Made by a program: the position numbers and the translations under genes. The notes beneath the pieces are model-generated. The model was not told where the DNA came from and ran no database searches. It saw nothing but the letters and a program-made list of their open reading frames with translations. Source: Planctomycetaceae bacterium (GTDB lineage: Bacteria; Planctomycetota; Planctomycetia; Planctomycetales; Planctomycetaceae). From it: a DNA stretch of 57,302 bases. Shown piece by piece: positions 11,919 through 19,690 of the stretch (positions are counted from its first letter, which is position 1; the number at the start of each line of letters is the position of its first letter). The stretch covers positions 1 to 57,302 of the forward strand of contig JANSXP010000050.1 of NCBI GenBank assembly GCA_024742875.1, given 5' to 3'.

Positions 11919-13921
11919 CTCAGCTTATCATCATCACCTGTTATCTGGCCCTGTTGCTGGGCCTTGGCCTGTTTTCCAGTCGCCTGTCAAAGGGCACCAG
12001 CAAAGACTACATGCTGGCCAGTCACTCCATTGGCCCTGTGCTGCTGCTGATGTCCATCTTCGGCACAACGATGACGGCCTTTGCGCTGGTCGGCTCGACG
12101 GGCGAGTCATTTAAGGAAGGAGTTGGCGTTTATGGCCTGCTGGCTTCCTCCAGCGGAATCATCCACTCGCTCTGCTTTTTCGTACTGGGTGTCAAACTGT
12201 GGTCCCTTGGACACAAGTACGGATACACCACGCAGATTCAGTTCTTCCGTGACCGGCTGCAGAGCGACAAGATCGGCATCCTGCTGTTTCCCATCCTGGT
12301 GGGACTTGTCATTCCGTATCTGCTGATTGGCGTGATGGCATCCGGCACGGTCATTAACTCCATCACTGAGGGCGCCTTTCGCGAGACCTTCGCCAATTAC
12401 GATTACGGCATCCCTCCCTGGATGGGTTCGGCCGTCATCTGCGTGGTCGTTCTGATTTACGTTTTCTTTGGCGGCATGCGAGGAACGGCCTGGGCCAATA
12501 CGTTTCAGACCATCGTGTTTATGATCCTCGGGATTGTGACCTTCTCGCTGATCTCTTCCAAGCTCGGCGGCCTGCAGGCAGCCAGCGAACGGGTGGCGGA
12601 AAAGAACCCTTCCAAGCTGATTCGTTCTGTGGCCGAATCGGACAGACAGAAATTCGAATCCTCTTACGCGCTTTGGGAAAAGGTGGCCGAATACAACTTT
12701 GCCAAAAAGGCGGGCAAGGTGGAACTCACGCCAGAGCAGACAGCCGCCGCCGGAGAAGCATACAAATCGCGTGCACCTGGCTGGCAGGGCAAAGCGGCCG
12801 CCAGTTACGCGGCAGCCAATGGACTGTTCGAACTGACGATTGCCGAAAAGAATGAAGCACGTGTGGCACAGGACGACCGTCGACTGCCCGAGCCGCTGCC
12901 GGACGACTGGGACTCCGCGGTGATCTCCCATTCCGAGCTGACGAAGTTCCCACGAATCGGCGGCAGCGACAGCCGCAAATCACGGGAGATCTTCGCGGCC
13001 AAAATTGGTCACCCCAACGATCTGCTGGATCCCGATGATCCATCCAAAGGCAAGAAGTGGACACTCAAAAAAGCGGGCGGCGTTTATCGAGCCACCAACT
13101 GGTCACCCGATGAACCGCACGGGATGGATCCGTGGAAGTTCCTGACATACTTCTTTGTGCCGCTGTCTGTCGGCATGTTCCCCCATTTGTTCCAACACTG
13201 GCTAACGGCAAAGAATGCGGAGAGCTTTAAGCTGGCCGTGGTGTGCCACCCGATCTTCATCATGATCGTGTGGGTGCCCTGTGTGCTGGTTGGCGTCTGG
13301 GCCACGTCCGCCGTGAACCCGGCGACCGGCGGGCCGTTATTCGCGCCGCACTTCCCGGCCAATGCGGTGCTGCCGGCGATTGTCAAAGCACTCACCACGC
13401 CGGTGCTGGCCGGTTTTCTGACGGCCGGTATTCTGGCAGCCATCATGTCATCGCTGGACAGTCAGTTTCTCTGCGTGGGCACCATGTTCACCACAGACAT
13501 CGTCACGCACTACGCGGGCAAAGATCGCTTCACTGACAAGCAGATTGTTGTCATCGCTCGCACATTCATTGTGGCCATCGTCGCGCTGACCTACTTCTTC
13601 AGCCTGTTTGAACCCCGCCGCGTCTTCACTTTGGGAGTCTGGTGCTTTAGTGGATTCTCCAGTTTGTTCCCGCTGGTGTTCGCATCGCTGTACTGGAAAC
13701 GACTGACCAAAGCGGGCGCGTACGCGTCAGTTATCACTTCCATCTCCGTCTGGCTGTATACCTTCAGCCAGTCGGGATTCGGTGCCAATGCCCGCTACAC
13801 GCTGTTTGGCGTCATGCCGGTCGCGTCGATGGTCGTCGCATCCTCCATCGCACTAGTGCTGGTTTCGCTGGCCACTCGTCCGCCGGAAGAAGAACATTTG
13901 AAACGCTTCTTTGCCAAATAG
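11915..13921 (+). CDS. Sodium:solute symporter family transporter
   Basis: The 668-residue inner-membrane protein has the helices of the SSS family. The N-terminal part includes YMLASHSIGPVLLLMSIFGT and GVYGLLASSSGII, matching the first helices and the sodium-site region. The C-terminal part contains LAGFLTAGILAAIMSSLDSQ, the well-conserved eighth helix. The substrate cannot be read from the sequence. Unusual is a hydrophilic insertion of about 190 residues (about 212-404), rich in Lys, Glu and Ala, between membrane helices; a typical SSS protein is about 450-550 residues. It is coupled to the DUF3311 gene and followed by a strong terminator at 13954. Confidence 0.88.
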   Translation: MTQLIIITCYLALLLGLGLFSSRLSKGTSKDYMLASHSIGPVLLLMSIFGTTMTAFALVGSTGESFKEGVGVYGLLASSSGIIHSLCFFVLGVKLWSLGHKYGYTTQIQFFRDRLQSDKIGILLFPILVGLVIPYLLIGVMASGTVINSITEGAFRETFANYDYGIPPWMGSAVICVVVLIYVFFGGMRGTAWANTFQTIVFMILGIVTFSLISSKLGGLQAASERVAEKNPSKLIRSVAESDRQKFESSYALWEKVAEYNFAKKAGKVELTPEQTAAAGEAYKSRAPGWQGKAAASYAAANGLFELTIAEKNEARVAQDDRRLPEPLPDDWDSAVISHSELTKFPRIGGSDSRKSREIFAAKIGHPNDLLDPDDPSKGKKWTLKKAGGVYRATNWSPDEPHGMDPWKFLTYFFVPLSVGMFPHLFQHWLTAKNAESFKLAVVCHPIFIMIVWVPCVLVGVWATSAVNPATGGPLFAPHFPANAVLPAIVKALTTPVLAGFLTAGILAAIMSSLDSQFLCVGTMFTTDIVTHYAGKDRFTDKQIVVIARTFIVAIVALTYFFSLFEPRRVFTLGVWCFSGFSSLFPLVFASLYWKRLTKAGAYASVITSISVWLYTFSQSGFGANARYTLFGVMPVASMVVASSIALVLVSLATRPPEEEHLKRFFAK

Positions 13922-13953
13922 CTGTTCACAGCTGACGGCAGAAAATTCGAGAC

Positions 13954-13991
13954 GAGCCTGCTATTCTCAAATGAATGGCAGGCTCTTTTTT
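13954..13991 (+). terminator. Intrinsic terminator of the symporter operon
   Basis: A 13-bp stem with one G-T pair (13954-13966 with 13973-13985) is followed by six T. An in-frame ATG at 13971, which would lengthen the next gene, lies inside this hairpin and so is unlikely to be its start. Confidence 0.88.
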
Positions 13992-14012
13992 ATCAACGCA
14001 GGGGAGAACGTG

Positions 14013-14990
14013 ATGACAGTTTTTCAGGCAGCAGCGGTCGTGGCCACCATGACGGGTCTGTGTGTGGGAGCCGATGATTCCCAACAGTCCGTGTTTCTGG
14101 ATGCGGAATCCGCGGGCCCGGATTTTGTGATTCAGGGAGAGTACACAGGTGTGCTTGATCCGGACGGTGATCAGATTGCTTTCGCCCTGCAGGTGATTGC
14201 ACTGGGCGGCCACAAGTTTGACGCCGTGGGCTACTACGGCGGACTGCCCGGCGACGGCTGGCAGCGCGGGGACCGGATGATCGCCGCCAGTGGAGAAACG
14301 GCCGACGGCGAAACCCGCATCAACAGCGATGAGGGTTACGCCATCATCAAAGAGGGACAGGCTCACATCTACACGCCTGATGGTGACAAAGCGGGCGTTC
14401 TCAACAAGGTGAATCGAGTCAGTCCCACCATCGGTGCGAAACCACCAAAAGGCGCCGTGGTGCTGTTCGACGGCACGTCTGCGGACGCTTTCAAAGGCGG
14501 CAGGATAGAGCTCGATGGTCTGCTGTCGGCCAACTGCGAATCAAAACAGCAGCTGGGGAGCCACACTCTGCATCTGGAATTTCGCACGCCCTTCAAGCCG
14601 GCTGCCCGCGGCCAGGCGCGCGGCAACAGTGGTGTCTACATGCAAAGTCGCTATGAATGCCAGGTTCTGGATTCGTTTGGTCTGGACGGAAAAAACAACG
14701 AGTGCGGCGGCATCTACCAGATCGCCGAGCCAGCGGTGAATGCCTGCTTTCCACCGCTGAGCTGGCAGACCTACGACATCGACTTCACAGCGGCCGTGTG
14801 GAAGGACGGCAAAAAGGTGTCCAATGCCCGGGCCACCATTCGCCACAACGGTATCGTCATTCATGACGATCTGGAACTGCCGCACGGCACGCCGGGTCGG
14901 CAGAAAGAAGCCGACGGTCCCGCCCCGCTGTACCTGCAGGGCCACGGCAATCCGGTGTTCTACCGCAACATCTGGGTCGTCGAAAAATAG
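14013..14990 (+). CDS. DUF1080 (3-keto-disaccharide hydrolase) domain protein, secreted
   Basis: The protein has 325 residues from the ATG at 14013, which has an AGGGGAG ribosome-binding site a few bases upstream. A short signal-like segment (VFQAAAVVATMTGLCVGA) suggests export. Residues about 35-110 form the region commonly found before DUF1080 in planctomycetes (VIQGEYTG, YYGGLPGDGW). The C-terminal 200 residues are the DUF1080 lectin-like jelly roll with LFDGTSADAF, GNSGVYMQSRYECQVLDS and the final PVFYRNIWV strand. Some relatives hydrolyse 3-keto-glucosides; substrate here unknown. It is monocistronic between two terminators. Confidence 0.9.
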   Translation: MTVFQAAAVVATMTGLCVGADDSQQSVFLDAESAGPDFVIQGEYTGVLDPDGDQIAFALQVIALGGHKFDAVGYYGGLPGDGWQRGDRMIAASGETADGETRINSDEGYAIIKEGQAHIYTPDGDKAGVLNKVNRVSPTIGAKPPKGAVVLFDGTSADAFKGGRIELDGLLSANCESKQQLGSHTLHLEFRTPFKPAARGQARGNSGVYMQSRYECQVLDSFGLDGKNNECGGIYQIAEPAVNACFPPLSWQTYDIDFTAAVWKDGKKVSNARATIRHNGIVIHDDLELPHGTPGRQKEADGPAPLYLQGHGNPVFYRNIWVVEK

Positions 14991-15023
14991 CCCAACCCGG
15001 GCGGCAGCCACCTGCACGATCGA

Positions 15024-15055
15024 CAGGGTGTTTCCAGTTCGGGACGCCCTGTTTT
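15024..15055 (+). terminator. Probable terminator after the DUF1080 gene
   Basis: An 11-bp stem (15024-15034 with 15041-15051), including three G-T pairs and a 6-base loop, is followed by only four T. It lies between the convergent DUF1080 and reverse transcriptase genes. Confidence 0.5.
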
Positions 15056-15090
15056 GCTGCCACCAGGGATGTGTGCTCGTCGCTCGCCGG

Positions 15091-16071
15091 TCAGTCCTCG
15101 TCGCGCTGCGACTGCACCATGCGAGCCAGCGCTTCCCACCCCAGTAACTGCTGCTCTGTCAGTGTGATGGGTTTGCCAAGATCAAGGTTGTGTCGCACGG
15201 CTCGAATCCAGCGACGGGTTTTCCGCGGCAGCGCTACACGCTGATTCACGATCAGCCCCAGAACTTTTTGCGGCTGATGCTGACGCAGAATCTTCAGCTT
15301 GCGACCGCCATGCATGGTGTATCCGAAACTCCGCAGAATGCGTCGCACGACCTGGACGATGCCTCGGATCTTACGCCCTCGACGATTTGAGAACGACATG
15401 GTGATGTCGTCCGCATAACGTGAGTAATGTCCACCGTGCTGTCTGGCCACCAGCAGCAGCGCCTGATCGAGACGAGCATTCACCAGATTGGTCAGCCGCG
15501 GGCTGGTGGGCGCTCCCTGAGGTAAGTGACCGTTGCACGTCGTGAGCCGGGTCAGCAGCACGGCCGCTTCATCGTCCCAGCCAATCGACGCAAACCACGC
15601 CTGAACACGCTGAGCTGAGGTGGACTCAAAGAACTGGCGAATGTCCATCTTCACCACCACCTGTTTGCCTTCGTGGGGCAGGGCGGCATCGACAATGGAA
15701 GCGCCCTCTTCAAAACCGCAGGCCATCGGGTGAGAATTGGCGGCTGCCAGCAGGCGTTTAAGAATCGTTCGCTGCAGCTGCTTTGTGGCTTCATCGGGAA
15801 CCTCCAGCCGCCGCTGCCGCCCGCCGGGTTTGGGAATCAGTACTTCCCGATATTGTGACACATGTGCCTGCAGCCGCTCCACAGGAAGGCCCAGTCGATC
15901 GGACAGTTCACCGGTCGTCAGCAGCTGCATGCGCTGCACGGGAGCCGTGGGACGCGTGCCGGCCGCATCACCTGCCGGACGGTCCCTGCGGGATCGCCGC
16001 AGCCAGAACGCAACGGCCACCACACCGCACACGCCCAGCGTGATGGCGATCAGAACAGGGAGGCTCGGCAT
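15091..16071 (-). CDS. Retron-type reverse transcriptase with N-terminal membrane anchor
   Basis: The 326-residue protein is an RNA-directed DNA polymerase of the bacterial retron type. Residues 3-24 form one hydrophobic helix followed by RRSRRDR, so the catalytic part should lie in the cytoplasm tethered to the membrane. Residues about 50-110 resemble the retron N-terminal region. The palm has the first catalytic aspartate in VVVKMDIRQFF (D143), LPQGAPTSPRLTN (183-195) and the active site RYADD (D221, D222). SIVDAALPH (125-133) sits where retron RTs carry NAxxH (here Ala replaces Asn), and VLGLIVN (270-276) sits where they carry VTG. The thumb-like LPRKTRRWIRAVRHN also fits. There is no maturase, integrase or fused effector domain. 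The start at 16071 has no strong ribosome-binding site; an internal ATG at 15930 would remove the helix. Any native role, defensive or otherwise, is unproven. Confidence 0.85.
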   Translation of the reverse strand: MPSLPVLIAITLGVCGVVAVAFWLRRSRRDRPAGDAAGTRPTAPVQRMQLLTTGELSDRLGLPVERLQAHVSQYREVLIPKPGGRQRRLEVPDEATKQLQRTILKRLLAAANSHPMACGFEEGASIVDAALPHEGKQVVVKMDIRQFFESTSAQRVQAWFASIGWDDEAAVLLTRLTTCNGHLPQGAPTSPRLTNLVNARLDQALLLVARQHGGHYSRYADDITMSFSNRRGRKIRGIVQVVRRILRSFGYTMHGGRKLKILRQHQPQKVLGLIVNQRVALPRKTRRWIRAVRHNLDLGKPITLTEQQLLGWEALARMVQSQRDED

Positions 16072-16097
16072 GGCGAATTCCAGTGCGAGGCTTGAAC

Positions 16098-16123
16098 AAA
16101 AAAAGCGAGACCGAAGTCTCGCT
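16098..16123 (-). terminator. UUCG-loop intrinsic terminator between rfbD and the RT
   Basis: Read on the minus strand, a perfect 8-bp stem AGCGAGAC/GTCTCGCT (16123-16116 with 16111-16104) is closed by the ultrastable C(UUCG)G loop and followed by a run of T to 16098. It ends 26 bases before the RT start codon. It could terminate the rfbD operon, mark the 3' end of a small RNA (16124-16224), or both. Confidence 0.88.
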
Positions 16124-16224
16124 GGTCCTGCCCAACGATCGCAGATCGTTGCCGAACAGTTTCCGGACACACACAGCATCCCGGCTGACGAAACATCAGC
16201 CCGTGCGTAAGCACCGCCAGGACC
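16124..16224 (-). ncRNA. Candidate structured RNA upstream of the reverse transcriptase
   Basis: On the minus strand GGTCCTG (16224-16218) can pair with CAGGACC (16130-16124), enclosing about 87 bases. Inside are GTGC-TTAC-GCAC, an 8-bp hairpin GGCTGATG-TTT-CGTCAGCC, a weak hairpin around CCGGA/TTCGG, and a perfect 7-bp hairpin AACGATC-TGC-GATCGTT. The terminator at 16098-16123 follows at once. An end-pairing stem enclosing several hairpins just upstream of and co-oriented with a retron-type RT is how msr-msd RNAs are arranged. There is no long msd-like hairpin, and the 7-bp closing stem is short. The alternative is a 3'-UTR structure of rfbD. Structure was derived by eye only. Confidence 0.4.
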
Positions 16225-16230
16225 GTGCGT

Positions 16231-16259
16231 AGGTTGGCCGGTTCCCGAAATTCTGTCAA
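16231..16259 (-). promoter_or_regulatory. Possible promoter for the structured RNA (perfect -35, poor -10)
   Basis: A consensus TTGACA lies at 16259-16254 on the minus strand. With a 17-base spacer the -10 position reads CAACCT (16236-16231), matching the consensus at only two positions. If active, initiation would fall close to 16224, the first base of the GGTCCTG arm. The coincidence is suggestive; the -10 is weak. Confidence 0.2.
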
Positions 16260-16301
16260 TCCCGCTCGGTCGCCCTCCGGCGATCCACCGGCTGGGAAAA
16301 A

Positions 16302-17198
16302 TCAGGCAGTGCCGGCAACTTGCTGTTGCTCGCTAAGCTGTTGCTCACGCTGCTGCAGATAACGCCGCAGGGCCGACTGCCAGTTGGGGATCAGCTCTCC
16401 GGTTGCCGTTTCGTAGCGTGTGCAGTCCAGCAGGCTAAACCGCGGACGCACCGCACGGGTGGGATATTCCGAACTGGGAATCGGCAGCAGATCCACGTCG
16501 ATGCCCGCGATGGAGAAAATCTCCAGCGCAAAGTCGTACCACGTTGCACTGCCATCGCTCGAAAAATGATACAGACCATATTCTGTGGTCTGCAGCAGTC
16601 GCAGAATGCCGTCCGCCAGGTCCAGAGAGGCGGTCGGAGTACAGTACTGGTCGTTCACCACCTTCAGCTGATCCAGCTCGCTTCCCAGTCGCAGCATGGT
16701 CTCCACGAAGTTGCCCTTGCCGGCCCCATCGCGGGCCGCGTGCCCGTAGACACCACACGTACGCACAACGAACGAACGACGGCAACAGGACTGTACGAAG
16801 TGTTCTCCAGCCAGCTTGCTGATGCCGTAAGCGGAGCACGGAGCCGGTGGATCCAATTCAGAAAATGGCATCAGCCGCGACGTGTCCTGCCCGAAGACAT
16901 AGTCGGTACTCACATGCACCAGTGTGGCTCCCAGACGCTGGCAGGCCACTGCCAGATTGCGGGGTCCCAGAGCATTCACCGCATAAGCGACGTCCGGCTC
17001 GTCTTCTGCCTGATCAACGCTGTTGTAGGCGGCCGCATTGATCACGACCGTGGGACGGTGTTCCTGCAGAAAGTTGTCAACCTGTTCGGCCGACGTGATG
17101 TCCAGCTGTGTTCTGCCGACAGCAGTACAGCTGCCCGTAATCATTTGCCGCAGATCTGAGCCCAGCTGTCCATGGGCTCCGGTGATAAGAGTTGTCAT
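16302..17198 (-). CDS. rfbD: dTDP-4-dehydrorhamnose reductase
   Basis: The 298-residue NADPH-dependent reductase makes dTDP-L-rhamnose from its 4-keto precursor in the last step of rhamnose-donor synthesis. The Rossmann motif is GAHGQLG (7-13), the RfbD-typical DITSAEQV comes soon after, and the catalytic pair is Y124 and K128 in SAYGISK. HVSTDYVFGQD is also characteristic. rfbA, rfbB and rfbC are not in the window. It starts 9 bases after the preceding glycosyltransferase stop and is the last gene of the minus-strand glycosyltransferase operon, which suggests a rhamnose-containing polymer. Confidence 0.9.
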   Translation of the reverse strand: MTTLITGAHGQLGSDLRQMITGSCTAVGRTQLDITSAEQVDNFLQEHRPTVVINAAAYNSVDQAEDEPDVAYAVNALGPRNLAVACQRLGATLVHVSTDYVFGQDTSRLMPFSELDPPAPCSAYGISKLAGEHFVQSCCRRSFVVRTCGVYGHAARDGAGKGNFVETMLRLGSELDQLKVVNDQYCTPTASLDLADGILRLLQTTEYGLYHFSSDGSATWYDFALEIFSIAGIDVDLLPIPSSEYPTRAVRPRFSLLDCTRYETATGELIPNWQSALRRYLQQREQQLSEQQQVAGTA

Positions 17199-17207
17199 GT
17201 CACAGCC

Positions 17208-18527
17208 TTATTCAGTCCTGTCAGAAAAGTTCAGCAAATATGATTCCAGACGAGCGGCTTCCGTCGAGGCCAGATGCTGCCGGGCGACGCGTTCATGCCC
17301 GGCGACCCCCATTTCGTTAATGCGTTCCAGCGGTGTTTCAACCGCTTCCTGCATGGCGCGGGCGATATCCTCAACACAGCCGGCGGTGATCATCCAGCCG
17401 TTTTCGCGATCTCGCAGCAGCTCCGGAATCCCCGTGATGCACGTACTGATGACGGGGCGGCCCAGTGCCAGTGCTTCCATAATGGCGACCGGCAGACCTT
17501 CGGCGAAGCTTGGCAGCACCATAGCCCGCGAGGTCTGCAGCAGATGGCGGACTTCAGCCTCACCAATCCATCCGGTGATCTGCACATTGTCGCCAACGCC
17601 CAGTTCATTAATCCGCCGTTCAATCACATCCCGCATGTCTCCGTCACCGGCCAGCACCAGACGAATGTCCACGCCCTGCTGTTTCAGCAGGCCCACGGCC
17701 TCGACCAGCAGCAGCTGTCCCTTTTGTCCGGTCAGTCGACCGATGCACACAAACTGACGGGTGTCCTGCTCAAGTGGCTGACACTGTGACAGAAATTCCT
17801 CATTGATCGTGCAGCGCACAACCTTCAGCTTGTCCCAGTGAGGATGTGACACCCAGCGACGCAGCTGCGCGGTCCCATAATGACTGATGGCCGCAGTGAA
17901 GGTGGATTCCTCCACTTTACGTCCAAGGTCATAACCACGGGGATCATCAAATTCTCCAGGCCCGTGAATCGTCATGCTGAAACTCGGCCCGCCCAGACGT
18001 TTCGCCAGCAGCGCAACATCGGCCGCGTTCTTACCGAAGTGCACGTGCACGTGTTCCACATTTTTGTCACGGCAGATGGCAAACAGCCGCGTGGCTTCCA
18101 CCAGATAGGCGACGTGCCTGATGACACCACGATTGCTGTGGGCCCACATCGCTATTGCCGTGCGGGCAGCTCGTGCAAACTGCAGTGGTGACGTGACAAC
18201 CACGCGCAGAAACGTGGCCACCAGACCGACGATCGAACCGCCGAGCAGCAAGTGGGTCATTTCCGCTTCTTCCAGGTCGGCCGGATCAACAACCGCTGAG
18301 CAGCCGCGCACAGAGACCCGCACAATGTCATGACCGCGCGCTTCCAGCGCACGCAGTTCCCGCCGCACAAACGTGTGGCTGGCTTTGGGATATTCGGTGG
18401 TCAGATAGGCCAGCTTCATTTTCCTGGCCGTTGCCGAAGAATCGGAAGCACGGGCCAGTTCGTGCAGCAGCTGCTGCCCGGCCTGATCAGGCGCGATGTC
18501 TGGTTGTTGTTCAACGGTTGTTGCCAT
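17208..18527 (-). CDS. Glycosyltransferase, family 4 (colanic-acid type)
   Basis: This is a 439-residue retaining GT-B enzyme. The acceptor-side half begins with MKLAYLTTEYPKASHTFVRREL, a start seen in EPS glycosyltransferases of the WcaL/AmsK kind. HVHVHFGKNAADVALLAKRL and FSMTIHGPGEF follow. The donor-binding half has VCIGRLTGQKGQ and the E-x7-E signature in PSFAEGLPVAIMEALALGRP. Start set at 18527, where a GGAG lies about 8 bases upstream; ATGs at 18590 and 18419 are alternatives. Donor and acceptor sugars are unknown. It lies in an operon with rfbD and three other glycosyltransferases. Confidence 0.85.
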   Translation of the reverse strand: MATTVEQQPDIAPDQAGQQLLHELARASDSSATARKMKLAYLTTEYPKASHTFVRRELRALEARGHDIVRVSVRGCSAVVDPADLEEAEMTHLLLGGSIVGLVATFLRVVVTSPLQFARAARTAIAMWAHSNRGVIRHVAYLVEATRLFAICRDKNVEHVHVHFGKNAADVALLAKRLGGPSFSMTIHGPGEFDDPRGYDLGRKVEESTFTAAISHYGTAQLRRWVSHPHWDKLKVVRCTINEEFLSQCQPLEQDTRQFVCIGRLTGQKGQLLLVEAVGLLKQQGVDIRLVLAGDGDMRDVIERRINELGVGDNVQITGWIGEAEVRHLLQTSRAMVLPSFAEGLPVAIMEALALGRPVISTCITGIPELLRDRENGWMITAGCVEDIARAMQEAVETPLERINEMGVAGHERVARQHLASTEAARLESYLLNFSDRTE

Positions 18528-18576
18528 CGTGTGACTCCACACAGAGAAACGTGCTGTCAGGCACTTGAGTGTTCGG

Positions 18577-19617
18577 TTACTTGTATTCAATCAGTCGACT
18601 GCTGCGTCGCAGCAGTCTGTTCTTCCAGTACTGCAGCACACCGGAAAGCTGTGGCCATTTGCCCAGCACAGTAAATCGGGCGTAACGACGGGCGGCGGCA
18701 GGGCTGTCTCCCACAGATCTTCGATAGGCGGCAATCCGCCTGAGCTGTCGCACGTAGAGAACGGCGGCCACCATCAGGCTGACTCCGTATGTTGGCCACG
18801 CCGCCGCAAGGACCAGAACCGGCAGAACGCCCGCCCAGAACAGGATGGAACGCACTTCCTTTCTGCGAAAGCCGGTCGTCTGACCGTGCAGCGCACAGCC
18901 TTCTGCATAGGCGTGCCCCGCTCGTTTGGCCCGTTTCCACCACTGTCCGAACGTCGTCATCGCGGCATCGTGCCAGGTCATGTCGTCCGCCAGACGCGCA
19001 ATCTTCCAGCCGTGGCTTCGCAGGCGAACACACATCTCCGGTTCCTCGCCGGCGATGAGTGAAGGGTTGTATCCGTGGACCTGTTCGAAGGCGGACAGGC
19101 GAATCAGCGCATCACCGCCACAGGATTCAATTTCCCCTGCGGCACCAAACCACTCCTGAGCACACAGTTGGTTATAGACGGTTGCTTCGGGCGCCTGTTC
19201 GCGCCGCTGACCGCACACAACGGCCAGCTCGCTGTTCGCTCTGATGGCAAAAAACGCGTTTTCCAGCCAGCCCTCAGCGATGGTGCAGTCACCGTCAATC
19301 ACCTGGACAAACTCAGTCGTGGGAAACGCCTGCTTCAGGGCGGCCACCCCCTCGTTGCGAGCGCGCGCTGCCGTGAAGGGGATGTCCATGTCCAGAGGGA
19401 CGACTTCCACGCCGAGCGCTTCCGCCAGTTCGCAGCTACCGTCAGTGGAACCACTGTCCACATAAACGATGCGATCCAAAGACAGAACCAAAGAACGCAG
19501 ACACTGCTCCAGACGGCGTCCTTCGTTGCGGCCGATGACGACAGCCCCCACCGCCGTCCACAGCGAGGAGCCGGACGATTCGTGACGATGAGTGGCAGAG
19601 GGCGAACTGGTATTCAT
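18577..19617 (-). CDS. Glycosyltransferase, family 2, with C-terminal membrane helices
   Basis: The 346-residue protein (start at the ATG at 19617, MNTSSPS) has an inverting GT-A domain: AVVIGRNEGRRLEQCLRSL at the start, the nucleotide-binding YVDSGSTDGS, the DxD-type VIDGDCTI, and GEEPEMCVRLRSHGW near the catalytic base region. Two hydrophobic segments (about 265-300) follow, so it is probably membrane-associated at the cytoplasmic face. The arrangement resembles EPS glycosyltransferases of the succinoglycan or ExoA kind. It follows the next upstream glycosyltransferase by 73 bases. Confidence 0.85.
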   Translation of the reverse strand: MNTSSPSATHRHESSGSSLWTAVGAVVIGRNEGRRLEQCLRSLVLSLDRIVYVDSGSTDGSCELAEALGVEVVPLDMDIPFTAARARNEGVAALKQAFPTTEFVQVIDGDCTIAEGWLENAFFAIRANSELAVVCGQRREQAPEATVYNQLCAQEWFGAAGEIESCGGDALIRLSAFEQVHGYNPSLIAGEEPEMCVRLRSHGWKIARLADDMTWHDAAMTTFGQWWKRAKRAGHAYAEGCALHGQTTGFRRKEVRSILFWAGVLPVLVLAAAWPTYGVSLMVAAVLYVRQLRRIAAYRRSVGDSPAAARRYARFTVLGKWPQLSGVLQYWKNRLLRRSSRLIEYK

Positions 19618-19690
19618 GATGCCGATGCGGGCGATGGGAAGATGGAAACGGTGGTCTGAGAGAGTGGGGCTGCAGACTGGCGGTGCAGAT

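Noticed and set aside
15091-16071. Group II intron or diversity-generating retroelement as the origin of the RT
   Set aside because: No maturase or endonuclease domain, no intron domain V/VI-like sequence noticed nearby, and no template/variable repeat pair or accessory gene; RT motifs look retron-type.
16124-16224. tRNA-like cloverleaf (7-bp end stem plus hairpins)
   Set aside because: No T-loop TTCRA sequence, no 5-bp T arm beside the 3' end and hairpin spacing does not fit a tRNA.
16050-16259. 69-codon minus-strand frame between rfbD and the RT
   Set aside because: It starts with TTG, reads straight through the terminator hairpin and overlaps the RT start; a structured RNA or 3' UTR is more likely, though coding was not excluded by comparison.
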